From: Paenibacillus apiarius | Lineage (GTDB): Bacteria > Bacillota > Bacilli > Paenibacillales > Paenibacillaceae | Direction of reading: 5' to 3' | Assembly: GCF_017052585.1 (NCBI RefSeq) | Contig: NZ_JAFFHZ010000001.1 | Coordinates: 2,646,501-2,710,500, forward strand | Length of the DNA: 64,000 nt | Shown here: piece after piece, positions 1-7,687 of the stretch | How positions within the stretch are numbered: the stretch's first letter is position 1 | How the letters are laid out: every line of letters begins with the position of its first letter | Notes under the pieces: model-generated | The model's database searches: none | What the model saw: the letters and a program-made list of their open reading frames with translations, nothing else | What the model was told of the DNA's origin: nothing | Position numbers and translations under genes: made by a program

Positions 1-2
1 CT

Positions 3-545
3 GTATCGGTACGATATGGGATAGAAGAAGATGAAGAGCCGGAGGGGCGGATCATCACGCTTGAGTTCGAGTCCTTCTATCTCGTGAATGTATATACACC
101 CAATTCCAAGCGAGATCTGTCCCGGCTGGAAGAGCGGCTGGAATGGGAGGAACGGTTCAGACATTACGTTCAGCAGCTGGATGCCTGCAAGCCTGTCATT
201 CTGTGCGGGGATATGAATGTGGCCCACCAAGAGATCGACTTGAAGAATCCGAAGTCCAACTGGAACAATTCCGGCTTTACTCCGGAAGAGCGGGAGAAGA
301 TGACCCGATTGCTGGACGCTGGATTTACCGATACGTTCCGGCATTTCTATCCGCAGAAGACCGATGCCTATTCGTGGTGGTCTTACATGCCCAAGGTGAG
401 GGAGCGGAACATTGGGTGGAGAATTGATTATTTCCTAGTCTCCTCAAGATTGAATCCCTTATTAATCGATGCGCAAATCGATTCTACTATTCTAGGCAGT
501 GATCATTGCCCTGTTATTCTCAATATGGCCGACATTGAAACATAA
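3..545 (+). CDS. exoA: Exodeoxyribonuclease III / AP endonuclease, C-terminal part
   Basis: This is the end of a base-excision-repair enzyme that nicks DNA at abasic sites and degrades 3' ends. The window begins inside the gene, and the reading frame is open from base 3. About 180 residues remain of a family that is usually about 250 long. Visible motifs are NVYTPNS, the catalytic GDMNVAH (Asp and Asn), the NIGWRIDYFLVS strand, and the final SDHCPV with the catalytic Asp-His pair. The end matches the normal family end, so only the N-terminal third is missing, because of the window edge. It belongs to the ExoA/Xth family of the EEP superfamily. The symbol follows Bacillus usage; xth would be equally fair. 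Confidence 0.93.
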   Translation, partial: VSVRYGIEEDEEPEGRIITLEFESFYLVNVYTPNSKRDLSRLEERLEWEERFRHYVQQLDACKPVILCGDMNVAHQEIDLKNPKSNWNNSGFTPEEREKMTRLLDAGFTDTFRHFYPQKTDAYSWWSYMPKVRERNIGWRIDYFLVSSRLNPLLIDAQIDSTILGSDHCPVILNMADIET

Positions 546-638
546 ATCCGAGGGCTGGCGCCTCTTCTAGCGAGAGGGGTTCCAGCCCTACGGAGCATCG
601 GGACCGTCCTATTATGACAATCATGAAGACAGATAGAA

Positions 639-663
639 CCGACCACGATAGGTCGGCTTTTTT
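639..663 (+). terminator. Rho-independent terminator after exoA
   Basis: CCGACC pairs with GGTCGG around a six-base loop and is followed by six T. A second, T-less hairpin (AGGGCTGG...CCAGCCCT) lies just upstream at about 550-588. The pair probably ends the exoA transcript, and the YheC/D gene converges from the other side. Confidence 0.75.
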
Positions 664-686
664 GCATGTCTAACGAGCGGAGGAAG

Positions 687-1448
687 TTAAGCAGGACCGA
701 GCCTGTTATACAGTTTGCGGATGCAGTCCCAACATATTTTCTCGGGCCGCATATTTACTTCGATAATCCATGGTTTTACTTGTTGATCCATTCCGATATC
801 GATTCCCAACAGCTGAATCCCCTCATATTTCTTTTCCAACCGCTTGCAAATGTGCGCTCCCAATCGATTTAATGCTTCCTTCGTATATTGGATACCGAAC
901 GGGCTGGTGTAGGGAGCCAATAAGTCCTCAATGGGCATCGGGGTTCCGCCGCTGCGTATATTCGTGACGATTTTGTCCGGCTGGGCGACGCGGCCAAGAA
1001 ATCCTTCATTTTTCCAAGTGCCGTCGCTTTGTTTCTTAATCATCATCCGAATGTCAAAGGGGCGTCTGTTCCATTGGAGCAGATTGATTCCTTGCTGGAC
1101 GATATAATTTTTGTTCACCTGATTTGCCAATACATAGGAGTATAGCTGTTTCTCGGAATTAAATGTTTCTTGCCGAGTTCCCTTATGAACGCGGAAGAGC
1201 GGTTGATTATTAGAGCCCTTGCTGTCAACCTGCATGACTCCCACGCCAAAAGCGCCTCGATTGGGCTTTACATAGACAGATGGAAACAGCGACAGCATGG
1301 AATGCAGGGAAGCTTTGTTTAATTTCATCGTGTAGGGCAAATGAACGCTAATATCATGATCCTTCTTTAGTTCAACATAATGGTCCCACTTGGGCCCTTT
1401 TGCAGGCACTCTCGGTTGGGCAGGAACGTCGGCAGTCCTTTTATTCAC
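687..1448 (-). CDS. YheC/YheD family ATP-grasp protein
   Basis: A 253-residue member of the YheC/YheD family, proteins linked to the endospore coat in Bacillus and built on an ATP-grasp fold. The middle shows the expected elements: VYVKPNRGAFGVGVM (nucleotide-binding strand and glycine loop), FDIRMMIKK, GFLGRVA, and near the end LLGIDIGMDQQVKPWIIEVNMRP (metal-binding Glu and Asn). The first 15 residues are polar and probably flexible. The C-terminus, after NMRPEKICWDCIRKLY, is short compared with longer paralogues. The gene is transcribed away from the TetR gene that starts about 50 bp upstream. Substrate unknown; the spore link is family knowledge only. Confidence 0.85.
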   Translation of the reverse strand: MNKRTADVPAQPRVPAKGPKWDHYVELKKDHDISVHLPYTMKLNKASLHSMLSLFPSVYVKPNRGAFGVGVMQVDSKGSNNQPLFRVHKGTRQETFNSEKQLYSYVLANQVNKNYIVQQGINLLQWNRRPFDIRMMIKKQSDGTWKNEGFLGRVAQPDKIVTNIRSGGTPMPIEDLLAPYTSPFGIQYTKEALNRLGAHICKRLEKKYEGIQLLGIDIGMDQQVKPWIIEVNMRPEKICWDCIRKLYNRLGPA

Positions 1449-1494
1449 GGTTTAGTCCCCTCGCTTCGGTATTTAGAATATCGTATTCGGCTGT

Positions 1495-2049
1495 GTGCAC
1501 AGGATTGCGAAAAGGAGCCAGAAAGGCCAGAAGTACTTTGCAATGGGGGGAAGCGAGTCCCTTCTGATTGAAAAAATGGCGAGGGAGCTAGGCTGCAGCA
1601 AAAGCAGCTTCTATTGGTACTTCGGCAACCGGGAAGAGTTCATTACATGCATCGTAAATGACTGGGTGGAGCGAGCGACTAATGAAGTAATTGATCGCAC
1701 CCTCACCGAAGAGAGCATTGATACTCAGATTAAAAACCTGCTGACAGCGATGTTTTCGACAACGGAAGCTGGAGACTTTGTTTTTTATTTGCGGAGGTTA
1801 GGGCAAGAACATGAACGATATCAACAATGGTTAGATACGATAGAACACAAAAGGATAGATTTCATGCTCTTTCTTTTGCAGGCAAAAGGGCTGTCCTATC
1901 AATCCGCCCAACAAAAAGCGTTCGTCATTTATCACTTTTACTTAGGCTGGCATGAAAGAAATAAACATCGTAAACATTTGGATGACACCGCCAAGCTGGT
2001 CGAGCTGTTATGGAATACCACAATTGAAACGAGCGAGGTGTCCGAATGA
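1495..2049 (+). CDS. TetR/AcrR family transcriptional regulator
   Basis: A DNA-binding repressor of about 184 residues. The helix-turn-helix is clear (LLIEKMARELGCSKSSFYWYFGNREEF, about residues 24-46); the rest is the helical ligand-binding and dimer half. The start is uncertain. The frame opens at 1477, the GTG at 1495 has no good ribosome site, and an AAAAGGAG lies inside the coding region near 1510, so a shorter form or a damaged N-terminus is possible. The stop overlaps the next start (ATGA at 2046), so the DUF3995 protein is co-translated and is the likely target or partner. The divergent YheC/D gene could also be controlled from the short shared gap. Confidence 0.85.
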   Translation: MHRIAKRSQKGQKYFAMGGSESLLIEKMARELGCSKSSFYWYFGNREEFITCIVNDWVERATNEVIDRTLTEESIDTQIKNLLTAMFSTTEAGDFVFYLRRLGQEHERYQQWLDTIEHKRIDFMLFLLQAKGLSYQSAQQKAFVIYHFYLGWHERNKHRKHLDDTAKLVELLWNTTIETSEVSE

Positions 2050-2471
2050 CGAGCGTATTATCCACTTTTGCAGGCTGTATCTTTACTGGTTTAAGCATCT
2101 TGCACTTGTATTGGATGTTCGGGGGGAAATGGGGCAAGGCGGCCGCTATACCTTGCAACGGAAGCAGGCCGTTGTTCACTCCAAGCACATTCTCGACTTT
2201 TATAGTTGCCTTGTTATTGGCAGCTGCAGCTGTTATCGCCTTCGGTCTTTCGGGAGGAACGAACGTCATTTTGCCTGCATGGATGTACCGCTGGGGCGGG
2301 TGGAGCATCGGAATCGTGTTTTTGCTGCGGTCCATCGGCGAATTCCGCTGGGTCGGTTTTTTCAAAAAGAAGAAGGGAACTGCCTTCGCGAGATGGGACT
2401 CTATGTTATTCTCACCTTTATGCCTGCTATTGGCGATTTCTGTAATAACAGTCCTCGTGTTTGAACCGTAA
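2046..2471 (+). CDS. DUF3995 family membrane protein
   Basis: A 141-residue integral membrane protein with about four hydrophobic segments (roughly residues 5-25, 50-72, 78-96 and 115-138). It matches the DUF3995 family in its length, its GLSILHLYWMFGGKWG opening and the WSIGIVFLLRSIGEFRWVGFFKK motif. Members are small membrane proteins of unknown role, often beside a TetR regulator, as here, where start and stop codons overlap. A short KKKK patch after the third segment suggests a cytoplasmic loop. No function can be inferred beyond membrane location and probable control by the upstream TetR protein. Confidence 0.8.
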   Translation: MTSVLSTFAGCIFTGLSILHLYWMFGGKWGKAAAIPCNGSRPLFTPSTFSTFIVALLLAAAAVIAFGLSGGTNVILPAWMYRWGGWSIGIVFLLRSIGEFRWVGFFKKKKGTAFARWDSMLFSPLCLLLAISVITVLVFEP

Positions 2472-2529
2472 GAGCTATCATCGGATGTGGTTCATGGTAT
2501 AATAAGGCTGAGAAAATGGAGGTGATAAG

Positions 2530-2787
2530 ATGCGTTGGGCAGAGGTGCAAGAGAGGTTTCCAAATGAATGGGTTGTGTTAGAAGCGACGAAGGCGCATTC
2601 CAAGGAAGGACAACGATACATTGAAGAAGTCGTAGTGATAGACAAGTTCGATGACTCAACATCTGCAATGCGTCGGTATAGCGAATTGCACAAGCAGGAG
2701 CCTCATCGCGAATACTGTTTTTTTCATACTTCACGTCCCGCTTTAGTGGCACGTGAACGTTACGTTGGAGTGCGAGGGCCTAAATGA
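2530..2787 (+). CDS. Conserved hypothetical protein paired with a retropepsin-like protease
   Basis: An 85-residue soluble protein preceded by a strong GGAGGTGAT site eight bases before the ATG. It begins MRWAEVQERFPNEWVVLEA, followed by a probable beta-strand hairpin (RYIEEVVVIDKF) and a helical, charged region. There are no membrane segments and no metal motif. Its stop overlaps the start of the protease gene (ATGA), so the two are made together. I know this arrangement only as an uncharacterised two-gene cassette in Firmicutes. A role as substrate, inhibitor or adaptor of the protease is a guess from the overlap. Confidence 0.75.
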   Translation: MRWAEVQERFPNEWVVLEATKAHSKEGQRYIEEVVVIDKFDDSTSAMRRYSELHKQEPHREYCFFHTSRPALVARERYVGVRGPK

Positions 2788-3170
2788 AAATAAATATAAA
2801 TCATGGTCTTCCTTTTGTAACCGTCACCATTCAATTTCGTGGACAGAAACTGACGCTTAGGAAAGTTCTGTTAGATACAGGTTCCGCAGGAACTATTTTT
2901 AACGCTGATGTCGTTGGGACGATCGGAGTTATACCTGAATCTGAAGATATCGTAGATACCATCCGAGGTGTCGGTGGTGTGGAATACGTATACACGAAAA
3001 ATTTTGATGCTATTTACCTCGATAGGGTCTGTTTAGAACATTTCCAAGTGGAGATCGGGAGTATGGACTACGGAATGGAGATTGAAGGAACCATTGGTTT
3101 TGATTATATTCAAGCTGCAAATCTGATAATAGATTCGTCCAGCATGCAGATCTATTCACTCACGCGATGA
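2784..3170 (+). CDS. Retropepsin-like aspartic protease (clan AA)
   Basis: A 128-residue single-domain aspartyl protease of retroviral fold. The catalytic motif is KVLLDTGSAGTIFNADVV (Asp31-Thr-Gly), followed by a flap region rich in Gly and Val (IRGVGGVEYVYT). The second hallmark is IEGTIGFDYI, the hydrophobic-Gly motif near the end. Like retroviral enzymes it should work as a homodimer, because each chain supplies only one DTG. There is no signal peptide or membrane anchor, so it is predicted to be cytoplasmic. It shares an ATGA overlap with the 85-aa gene upstream and is followed by a terminator. Substrate unknown. Confidence 0.83.
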   Translation: MKININHGLPFVTVTIQFRGQKLTLRKVLLDTGSAGTIFNADVVGTIGVIPESEDIVDTIRGVGGVEYVYTKNFDAIYLDRVCLEHFQVEIGSMDYGMEIEGTIGFDYIQAANLIIDSSSMQIYSLTR

Positions 3171-3233
3171 CTTTATAATTATCACGCTCGAGCGAATCAC
3201 GTTGCACAACAAGATTCTACTGCGTTACTCTTG

Positions 3234-3263
3234 AAAGAGCCGACCGCATGAGGTCGGCTCTTT
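3234..3263 (+). terminator. Terminator after the retropepsin pair
   Basis: A 12-bp stem, AAAGAGCCGACC with GGTCGGCTCTTT, around a six-base loop. The arms themselves supply the A and T tracts, so it could work in both directions. It separates the two-gene cassette from the DUF6953 gene. Confidence 0.8.
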
Positions 3264-3305
3264 GCGTACATACTTTGGATTAGAAACATAAGGAGTGGAA
3301 CCCGC

Positions 3306-3542
3306 ATGGAAGTGACAGCGCAACAGGTTGCCGAATGGATGGTAGCAGAAATTAAATTCAAAGGGGTCGTCTATCAAAGCGATGTGATCGCTTATGTAAA
3401 AACGCATTTTGGAGAAGAGTTTGTGTTTGTGAATGAAAATGGGAATGCCTCGCTGTCCAAAGATGTGAAGAAAGCTTTTCGCAAGCTGCATGGCGGCAAA
3501 ATCGCATGGGACAGAGACGGTTTTTCCTGGGGGTGGACGTAA
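3306..3542 (+). CDS. DUF6953 family small protein
   Basis: A 78-residue soluble protein beginning MEVTAQQVAEWMVAEI and containing YQSDVIAYVKTHFGEEFVFVNENGNASLSKDVKKAFRKLHGG, then a Trp-rich end (IAWDRDGFSWGWT). The layout fits the DUF6953 family as I remember it: a small winged-helix-like fold with an NENGN turn. It has its own ribosome site (AAGGAGTGG) and follows a terminator, so it is probably transcribed separately from the genes before it. Function unknown; the family assignment is from memory and only moderately sure. Confidence 0.7.
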   Translation: MEVTAQQVAEWMVAEIKFKGVVYQSDVIAYVKTHFGEEFVFVNENGNASLSKDVKKAFRKLHGGKIAWDRDGFSWGWT

Positions 3543-3607
3543 TATCATTCGATATGCAAGTATAGAGAGGAAGCAGTGACAGCGCGGAGGAAGAGGGAGA
3601 TAGGCAA

Positions 3608-4243
3608 ATGGCAAAACAAAAGTACTATGTCGTATGGGTCGGCAATCGGCCAGGCATTTATACGAATTGGACAGAATGTAAAGAGCAAGTGGACGGACGC
3701 AAGGATGCGAAGTATAAATCCTATCCTTCTAAAGCGGAGGCGGAACAAGCCTATCGTGAAGGTTGGACCAAGCATTGGGGCCAGAAGGGGTCCGCTAAGA
3801 AACAGACTCAACCTGCCTCACCCAAGTCCAAAGAAACGATTGATTATGATAGCATTTCAGTTGATGTAGGAACGCAGGGGAACCCGGGGCCGATTGAATA
3901 TAGAGGCGTGAATACGCAAACCGGCGAGGTCATATTTGCCCGTGGTCCCATTCCGAACGGTACGAATAATTTAGGTGAATTTTTAGCTATCGTCCATTCC
4001 TTGGCTTACTTGAAAAAGAAGGGCAGTACCCAGACCGTATATAGCGACTCCAGAACCGCTTTAAAATGGGTGAGAGAGAAGAAAGTAGCTACGACATTAG
4101 AGCGGAATGAATCCACAAAAGAAGTATGGGATCTGGTGGACCGAGCTCTGAAATGGCTGCAGACCAATAGCTATGACAACAAGGTATTAAAGTGGGAGAC
4201 CCAAGACTGGGGAGAAATTAAAGCCGATTATGGAAGAAAATAA
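3608..4243 (+). CDS. rnhA: Ribonuclease H with N-terminal viroplasmin domain
   Basis: A 211-residue enzyme that cleaves the RNA strand of RNA-DNA hybrids. The N-terminal domain (about residues 5-50, KYYVVWVGNRPGIYTNW... YPSKAEAEQAY) is the caulimovirus viroplasmin fold, which helps bind the hybrid. A polar linker (about 58-80) leads to the RNase H fold. The active-site acids are visible: Asp86 (SVDVGTQGNPG), Glu124 (NNLGEF), Asp147 (YSDSRTA) and Asp207 (EIKADYGRK). This is the usual two-domain form of bacterial type 1 RNase H. The gene stands alone between terminators. Confidence 0.92.
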   Translation: MAKQKYYVVWVGNRPGIYTNWTECKEQVDGRKDAKYKSYPSKAEAEQAYREGWTKHWGQKGSAKKQTQPASPKSKETIDYDSISVDVGTQGNPGPIEYRGVNTQTGEVIFARGPIPNGTNNLGEFLAIVHSLAYLKKKGSTQTVYSDSRTALKWVREKKVATTLERNESTKEVWDLVDRALKWLQTNSYDNKVLKWETQDWGEIKADYGRK

Positions 4244-4247
4244 CCAT

Positions 4248-4271
4248 AAGAGCACCATGCCAGGTGCTCTT
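4248..4271 (+). terminator. Terminator between rnhA and the lrp-like gene
   Basis: AAGAGCACC pairs with GGTGCTCTT around six bases, followed by GTTTGTATTT. It sits between convergent genes and could serve both. Confidence 0.7.
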
Positions 4272-4284
4272 GTTTGTATTTCGC

Positions 4285-4707
4285 TCATGTTAAGTTGTTC
4301 TTATTAATCACAATAGACAACTTATAATTTACATATTTATTTAATTCAGTCAGGAACAGATCCAATTCCTCATTAGACGGAAACCTGCACTCTAGCAGAT
4401 AGCAGCCCTCGCCGCTAATTTTGAAGTTGTTCACCAAATAAGAACGTTGTGTCTCGATAAACGAGAGAAAGGGACGGTGATTGAATTCCTTTGTATAAAT
4501 ATTGATAAAAGTATGGACGGGTTTTCCTGCTTTGGCATGGTTCAGCCGAATGGTATATCCTTCGATTACCCCTTCTTCCTCCAGCTTAAGCAAACGGTTG
4601 GCGGTTGCCTGGCCGGTCATGTGAATTTTTTGCCCCAATTCCTTCATCGACATGCGGCCATTCTGCAATAGTTCTTCCACAATTCGTCTGTCCGTGTTAT
4701 CCAGCAT
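4285..4707 (-). CDS. Lrp/AsnC family transcriptional regulator
   Basis: A 140-residue DNA-binding protein. The N-terminal winged helix is clear (LDNTDRRIVEELLQNGRMSMKELGQKIHMTGQATANRLLKLEEEGVIEGY), followed by the alpha-beta effector domain. The start chosen is the ATG at 4707, because AGAGG lies nine bases before it; an upstream in-frame TTG is too close to that site. It is transcribed away from the MBL hydrolase gene across about 120 bp, the usual arrangement when such a regulator controls its neighbour. The ligand is not evident; it resembles Bacillus LrpC-type proteins more than global Lrp. Confidence 0.88.
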   Translation of the reverse strand: MLDNTDRRIVEELLQNGRMSMKELGQKIHMTGQATANRLLKLEEEGVIEGYTIRLNHAKAGKPVHTFINIYTKEFNHRPFLSFIETQRSYLVNNFKISGEGCYLLECRFPSNEELDLFLTELNKYVNYKLSIVINKNNLT

Positions 4708-4826
4708 TCCTACCAACCTCTTTCATTTTTCAAGTAAACCGTACATTATTCATGATTTGATCGATGTTCCGTATTATTGCTTTCATATTATCCTATAGGA
4801 GGAGGTTGTTAAAGGAGGAGTAGACC

Positions 4827-5597
4827 GTGCAGATTAGACAAATAAGAAACGCCACCATCGTTCTAAACTATGGTGAGATGACCTTTTTAATCGATCCATT
4901 TTTAGCCCCGAAAGGGGCATATCCACCGTTTCCAAACACTCCGAATCAAGAACTGGCAAATCCGACCGCCGAGCTGCCAATTCCAGTGAATGAAATTATT
5001 CAAGTCGATGCGGTTATTGTAACCCACTTGCATCCGGATCATTTCGATGCGGCTGCTGTCGAAGCGCTGCCTAAGGATATTCGCATGATTGCGCAGTCCG
5101 CACAAGATGCGAAGGTCATAGAGGAAGCGGGATTTCATAACGTGGAATGGTTGGATAGCATATCCGAGATTGGGGAAATTCGGCTGCATCGGACGGCTGG
5201 AAAACACGGGGTGGGCCAGATCGGCCACTTAATGGGCGAAGTATCGGGAGTGGTCTTTTCACATGCGGATGAACCGACGCTCTATATTGCAGGCGATACC
5301 ATTTGGTGCAATGATGTTCACGCAGCGATCCACGCGCACCATCCTGAAGTGATTGTCGTCAATGCAGGCGCAGCCCAGTTCCTAGAGGGCGACCCCATTA
5401 CGATGACGAAGGAAGATGTCTATCGAACATATAAGGAAGCTCCACAATCGACCATTATTGTGTCCCATATGGAGTCTGTCAATCATTGCTTGTTAACAAG
5501 AGAGGAATTGAAAGGCTACATTGCAGACAAGGGGCTCTCCTCTCATATACTCGTGCCTACCGACGGAGAATCGCTTTCCTTCTGTTCATCGCACTAA
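4827..5597 (+). CDS. MBL-fold metal-dependent hydrolase
   Basis: A 256-residue metallo-beta-lactamase-fold protein. The zinc motif is THLHPDHFD (HxHxDH), further ligands come from GDTIWCND and SHMES, and the N-terminus MQIRQIRNATIVLNYGEMTFLIDPFL is the typical opening of the UlaG/UPF0173-like branch. It starts with GTG, and two strong ribosome sites (TAGGAGGAGG and AAAGGAGG) lie upstream, the second at the right distance. It is probably cytoplasmic. The divergent Lrp-family gene is its likely regulator. Substrate unknown; hydrolase or lactonase activity is inferred from the fold. Confidence 0.85.
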   Translation: MQIRQIRNATIVLNYGEMTFLIDPFLAPKGAYPPFPNTPNQELANPTAELPIPVNEIIQVDAVIVTHLHPDHFDAAAVEALPKDIRMIAQSAQDAKVIEEAGFHNVEWLDSISEIGEIRLHRTAGKHGVGQIGHLMGEVSGVVFSHADEPTLYIAGDTIWCNDVHAAIHAHHPEVIVVNAGAAQFLEGDPITMTKEDVYRTYKEAPQSTIIVSHMESVNHCLLTREELKGYIADKGLSSHILVPTDGESLSFCSSH

Positions 5598-5605
5598 TAG
5601 GTAAG

Positions 5606-5629
5606 CACCCGACCGCATGCGGTCGGGTG
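5606..5629. terminator. Bidirectional terminator between MBL and DUF1349 genes
   Basis: A perfect 24-bp palindrome (CACCCGACCG with CGGTCGGGTG, four-base centre) between two convergent genes. The T tract is poor on both sides, so efficiency is uncertain. Confidence 0.55.
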
Positions 5630-5660
5630 TTGAAGTTCTATATGCTTGTGATACAACAAG

Positions 5661-6266
5661 TTATCTATTCTCAATGGAAAAAGAATGAAAGCGCGTCTCG
5701 AAACCGCCATTCGGGGTCGGGCTGCAGCAATAGATGCCTACTTTGACGGATTGTGGATGCTGGTCTTCATGCAGATGAGCGATTCGGATCTGTTCCCACT
5801 CATCAGGGTTACCCTGCGTCTTGGCCGATACGATATAATCGCCGTTCTTGCGCTCGACTCGGAATGCCAGAGGTTCCGTGACATATGCATTCTGGTAATT
5901 CCGAGTGGACCAGTCCGAATACCCATAATTCGTGACGACCGCTCCCAAGTGTGATGGGCCGTCCGGTATATATTCAAGCGATGTCTTTAACCAACATGTG
6001 TCCGACACCATTACGAATAGGCCTGCTTGATCATAGGTTGACATGGGCTTCATGCTCAGCGATGCCTCTGCTGTGAAGTCCGTCTCAACCGACTCGTAAA
6101 AGACATGTCCGTTCATTACTTCGAAGCCATAATGGGTTTTCAACCAAAAGTCGGTTTCGGATTGCGTATGGACGCGCAAAGCATCATCTGTCACGTTCCA
6201 ATGCTGCGGTTCGTTCATTATCGTAAGCTTACCAACGGAATCAGGGATATAAGATATATTTATCAT
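5661..6266 (-). CDS. DUF1349 family protein (concanavalin-like beta-sandwich)
   Basis: A 201-residue protein of the DUF1349 family, which has a jelly-roll fold related to concanavalin A lectins and glycosidases. Visible landmarks are WNVTDDALRVHTQSETDFWLKTHYGF near the start, the YDQAGLFVMVSDTCWLKTSLEYIPDG strand pair, and SVVTNYGYSDWST-like text in the middle. GIYCCSPTPNGGFETRFHSFSI at the end is typical of the family. There is no signal peptide, so it is probably cytoplasmic, like B. subtilis YesU. GGAGG lies nine bases before the ATG. A sugar-binding role is possible but unproved. Confidence 0.83.
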   Translation of the reverse strand: MINISYIPDSVGKLTIMNEPQHWNVTDDALRVHTQSETDFWLKTHYGFEVMNGHVFYESVETDFTAEASLSMKPMSTYDQAGLFVMVSDTCWLKTSLEYIPDGPSHLGAVVTNYGYSDWSTRNYQNAYVTEPLAFRVERKNGDYIVSAKTQGNPDEWEQIRIAHLHEDQHPQSVKVGIYCCSPTPNGGFETRFHSFSIENR

Positions 6267-6397
6267 GGAATTACAGCCTCCAGCTTAATCATTTCATATG
6301 TTTCATCGTCCAGCGCGTGCATTCAACTGTACATTGTCCAGTGGGACCCACTGACACTGCGGAGAATAGTCCAGTTCAGCTCTTGAATAGACAAGGC

Positions 6398-6889
6398 TTA
6401 CTTCGCGTTCGTGTTTTTCCAGTCCATAAACCGTTGATCGATTACTTCTTTCAACTGAAAATAATTGTCCCACGTATCCTCTACATGATAGAGAGTAGAG
6501 GCATCCGAAAATGTATCTTGATAGTCTTCTAAATAGGTGCCATTCTCAAAATCAAAATAAACCGTTGCAAATCGATTTCCCTCATCGCTTAACATATCAT
6601 CGGCCAGAACCCCGTCCCAGTTCATATAAATCTGTGTTCCGGTTAGTTGTCTTTGCTTGAAAGCCGCAATATCTTCTTCGGCATCTTCCTCAAAATCAAT
6701 GCTATATAACCCATGCTCTATCATCCATCCTAAAAACAAACCAGTATGGACAAATGCTTGCTCGTTAGGCAAATCTGCGGGAAAATCACCGTCGTAATGA
6801 TATTTAGCCTTGTCGTAGACGCACGTATCCGACATTTCGTTCAGCTCCTCTGCAACTATTGGAAACGTTTCGTTTAGATTAAAACGCAA
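6398..6889 (-). CDS. Conserved acidic protein, possibly DUF7832-like
   Basis: A 163-residue soluble, strongly acidic protein. The segment YDKAKYHYDGDFPADLPNEQAFVHTGLFLGWMIEHGLY resembles a domain seen in small uncharacterised proteins, some of them near polymorphic toxins, where immunity roles have been suggested. Here there is no toxin gene next to it, so an immunity role is not supported. It starts with TTG and has only a weak ribosome site. The gap from 6267 to 6397 before the DUF1349 gene has no obvious signal. Family assignment is tentative. Confidence 0.6.
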   Translation of the reverse strand: MRFNLNETFPIVAEELNEMSDTCVYDKAKYHYDGDFPADLPNEQAFVHTGLFLGWMIEHGLYSIDFEEDAEEDIAAFKQRQLTGTQIYMNWDGVLADDMLSDEGNRFATVYFDFENGTYLEDYQDTFSDASTLYHVEDTWDNYFQLKEVIDQRFMDWKNTNAK

Positions 6890-6995
6890 TGTTTTCCAGT
6901 ATTATAGAACATCCGTTCGCGAATATCAAATATCAACTGTAAAAATAACCGTCATACGTATTTTTTTAGAAGATGTGCTTTTTTAAATCATATTT

Positions 6996-7015
6996 TTGAT
7001 TGACTAATTAATCAA
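6996..7015. promoter_or_regulatory. Operator-like palindrome upstream of the tetR-hydrolase operon
   Basis: TTGATTGACTAATTAATCAA reads the same on the other strand at 16 of 20 positions, with perfect TTGATT...AATCAA ends. It lies about 50 bp before the TetR start, a usual place for self-repression. Inference from symmetry and position only. Confidence 0.5.
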
Positions 7016-7068
7016 AATTAATTACGATTGCCTTATGAAGAACACTTCTGTCAAGGAGGATGAACACC

Positions 7069-7683
7069 ATGTCGCCCAGAGTGAATGAACAGAATCAGCA
7101 AATTCGTGATAAACGCAAACAGCAGCTGCTGGCAGCCGGAGCGAAGGTATTTGGAGAGCGGGGCTATGCAGGCACGAAAGTCAGCGATATTGTAGGGGAA
7201 GCTCAGCTAAGCCACGGCTTGATTTATCATTATTTTTCTTCCAAGGAAGATATATATATGGAGTTAGCAAAGATGGCATTTACTACTTCCTATGACACGA
7301 TTCATCAGGCTGTGAACAGCAATGGAAGTCCTTATGAACGTCTAAAGGCAATGACGGAAGAGATTCTTGCTCACACCCGGGAGAGCGGTTATTTCTTTCT
7401 GATCGCGCTGCAAACCAATACGTCCAAGACGGTCCCGGAGCAGGCATCAGCGATCTCAGCAGAATATTCGGCCAAGAGCCTGGAGTTGCTCACGCATCTG
7501 TTCCAGCAAGGTCAGAAGCATGGGGAATTCATCAAGGCGGATCCATCACAGCAAGCTCTTATGTACACTTCGATGCTGAACGGTGTTGTGTTTACCCGGT
7601 TAACCTATCCGTCGTTGGAACGCTTTCCGCAAGTAGATCAAATCTTGAGAGCTTTCATTAATACTTCGTCTGTAAAGGAGTGA
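7069..7683 (+). CDS. TetR/AcrR family transcriptional regulator
   Basis: A repressor of about 204 residues. The DNA-binding domain runs QLLAAGAKVFGERGYAGTKVSDIVGEAQLSHGLIYHYFSSKEDIY; the remainder is a helical ligand pocket. The ATG at 7069 was chosen over the one at 7060, because AAGGAGG (7053-7059) touches the earlier ATG but sits nine bases before the later one. It is followed after four bases by an alpha/beta hydrolase, so the pair forms an operon and the hydrolase is its likely target. A symmetric operator candidate lies upstream at 6996-7015. Confidence 0.9.
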   Translation: MSPRVNEQNQQIRDKRKQQLLAAGAKVFGERGYAGTKVSDIVGEAQLSHGLIYHYFSSKEDIYMELAKMAFTTSYDTIHQAVNSNGSPYERLKAMTEEILAHTRESGYFFLIALQTNTSKTVPEQASAISAEYSAKSLELLTHLFQQGQKHGEFIKADPSQQALMYTSMLNGVVFTRLTYPSLERFPQVDQILRAFINTSSVKE

Positions 7684-7687
7684 GTTG

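Noticed and set aside
6398..6889. Idea that the acidic 163-aa protein is part of a toxin-immunity pair
   Set aside because: No toxin gene lies beside it; the neighbours are a DUF1349 protein and a TetR operon.
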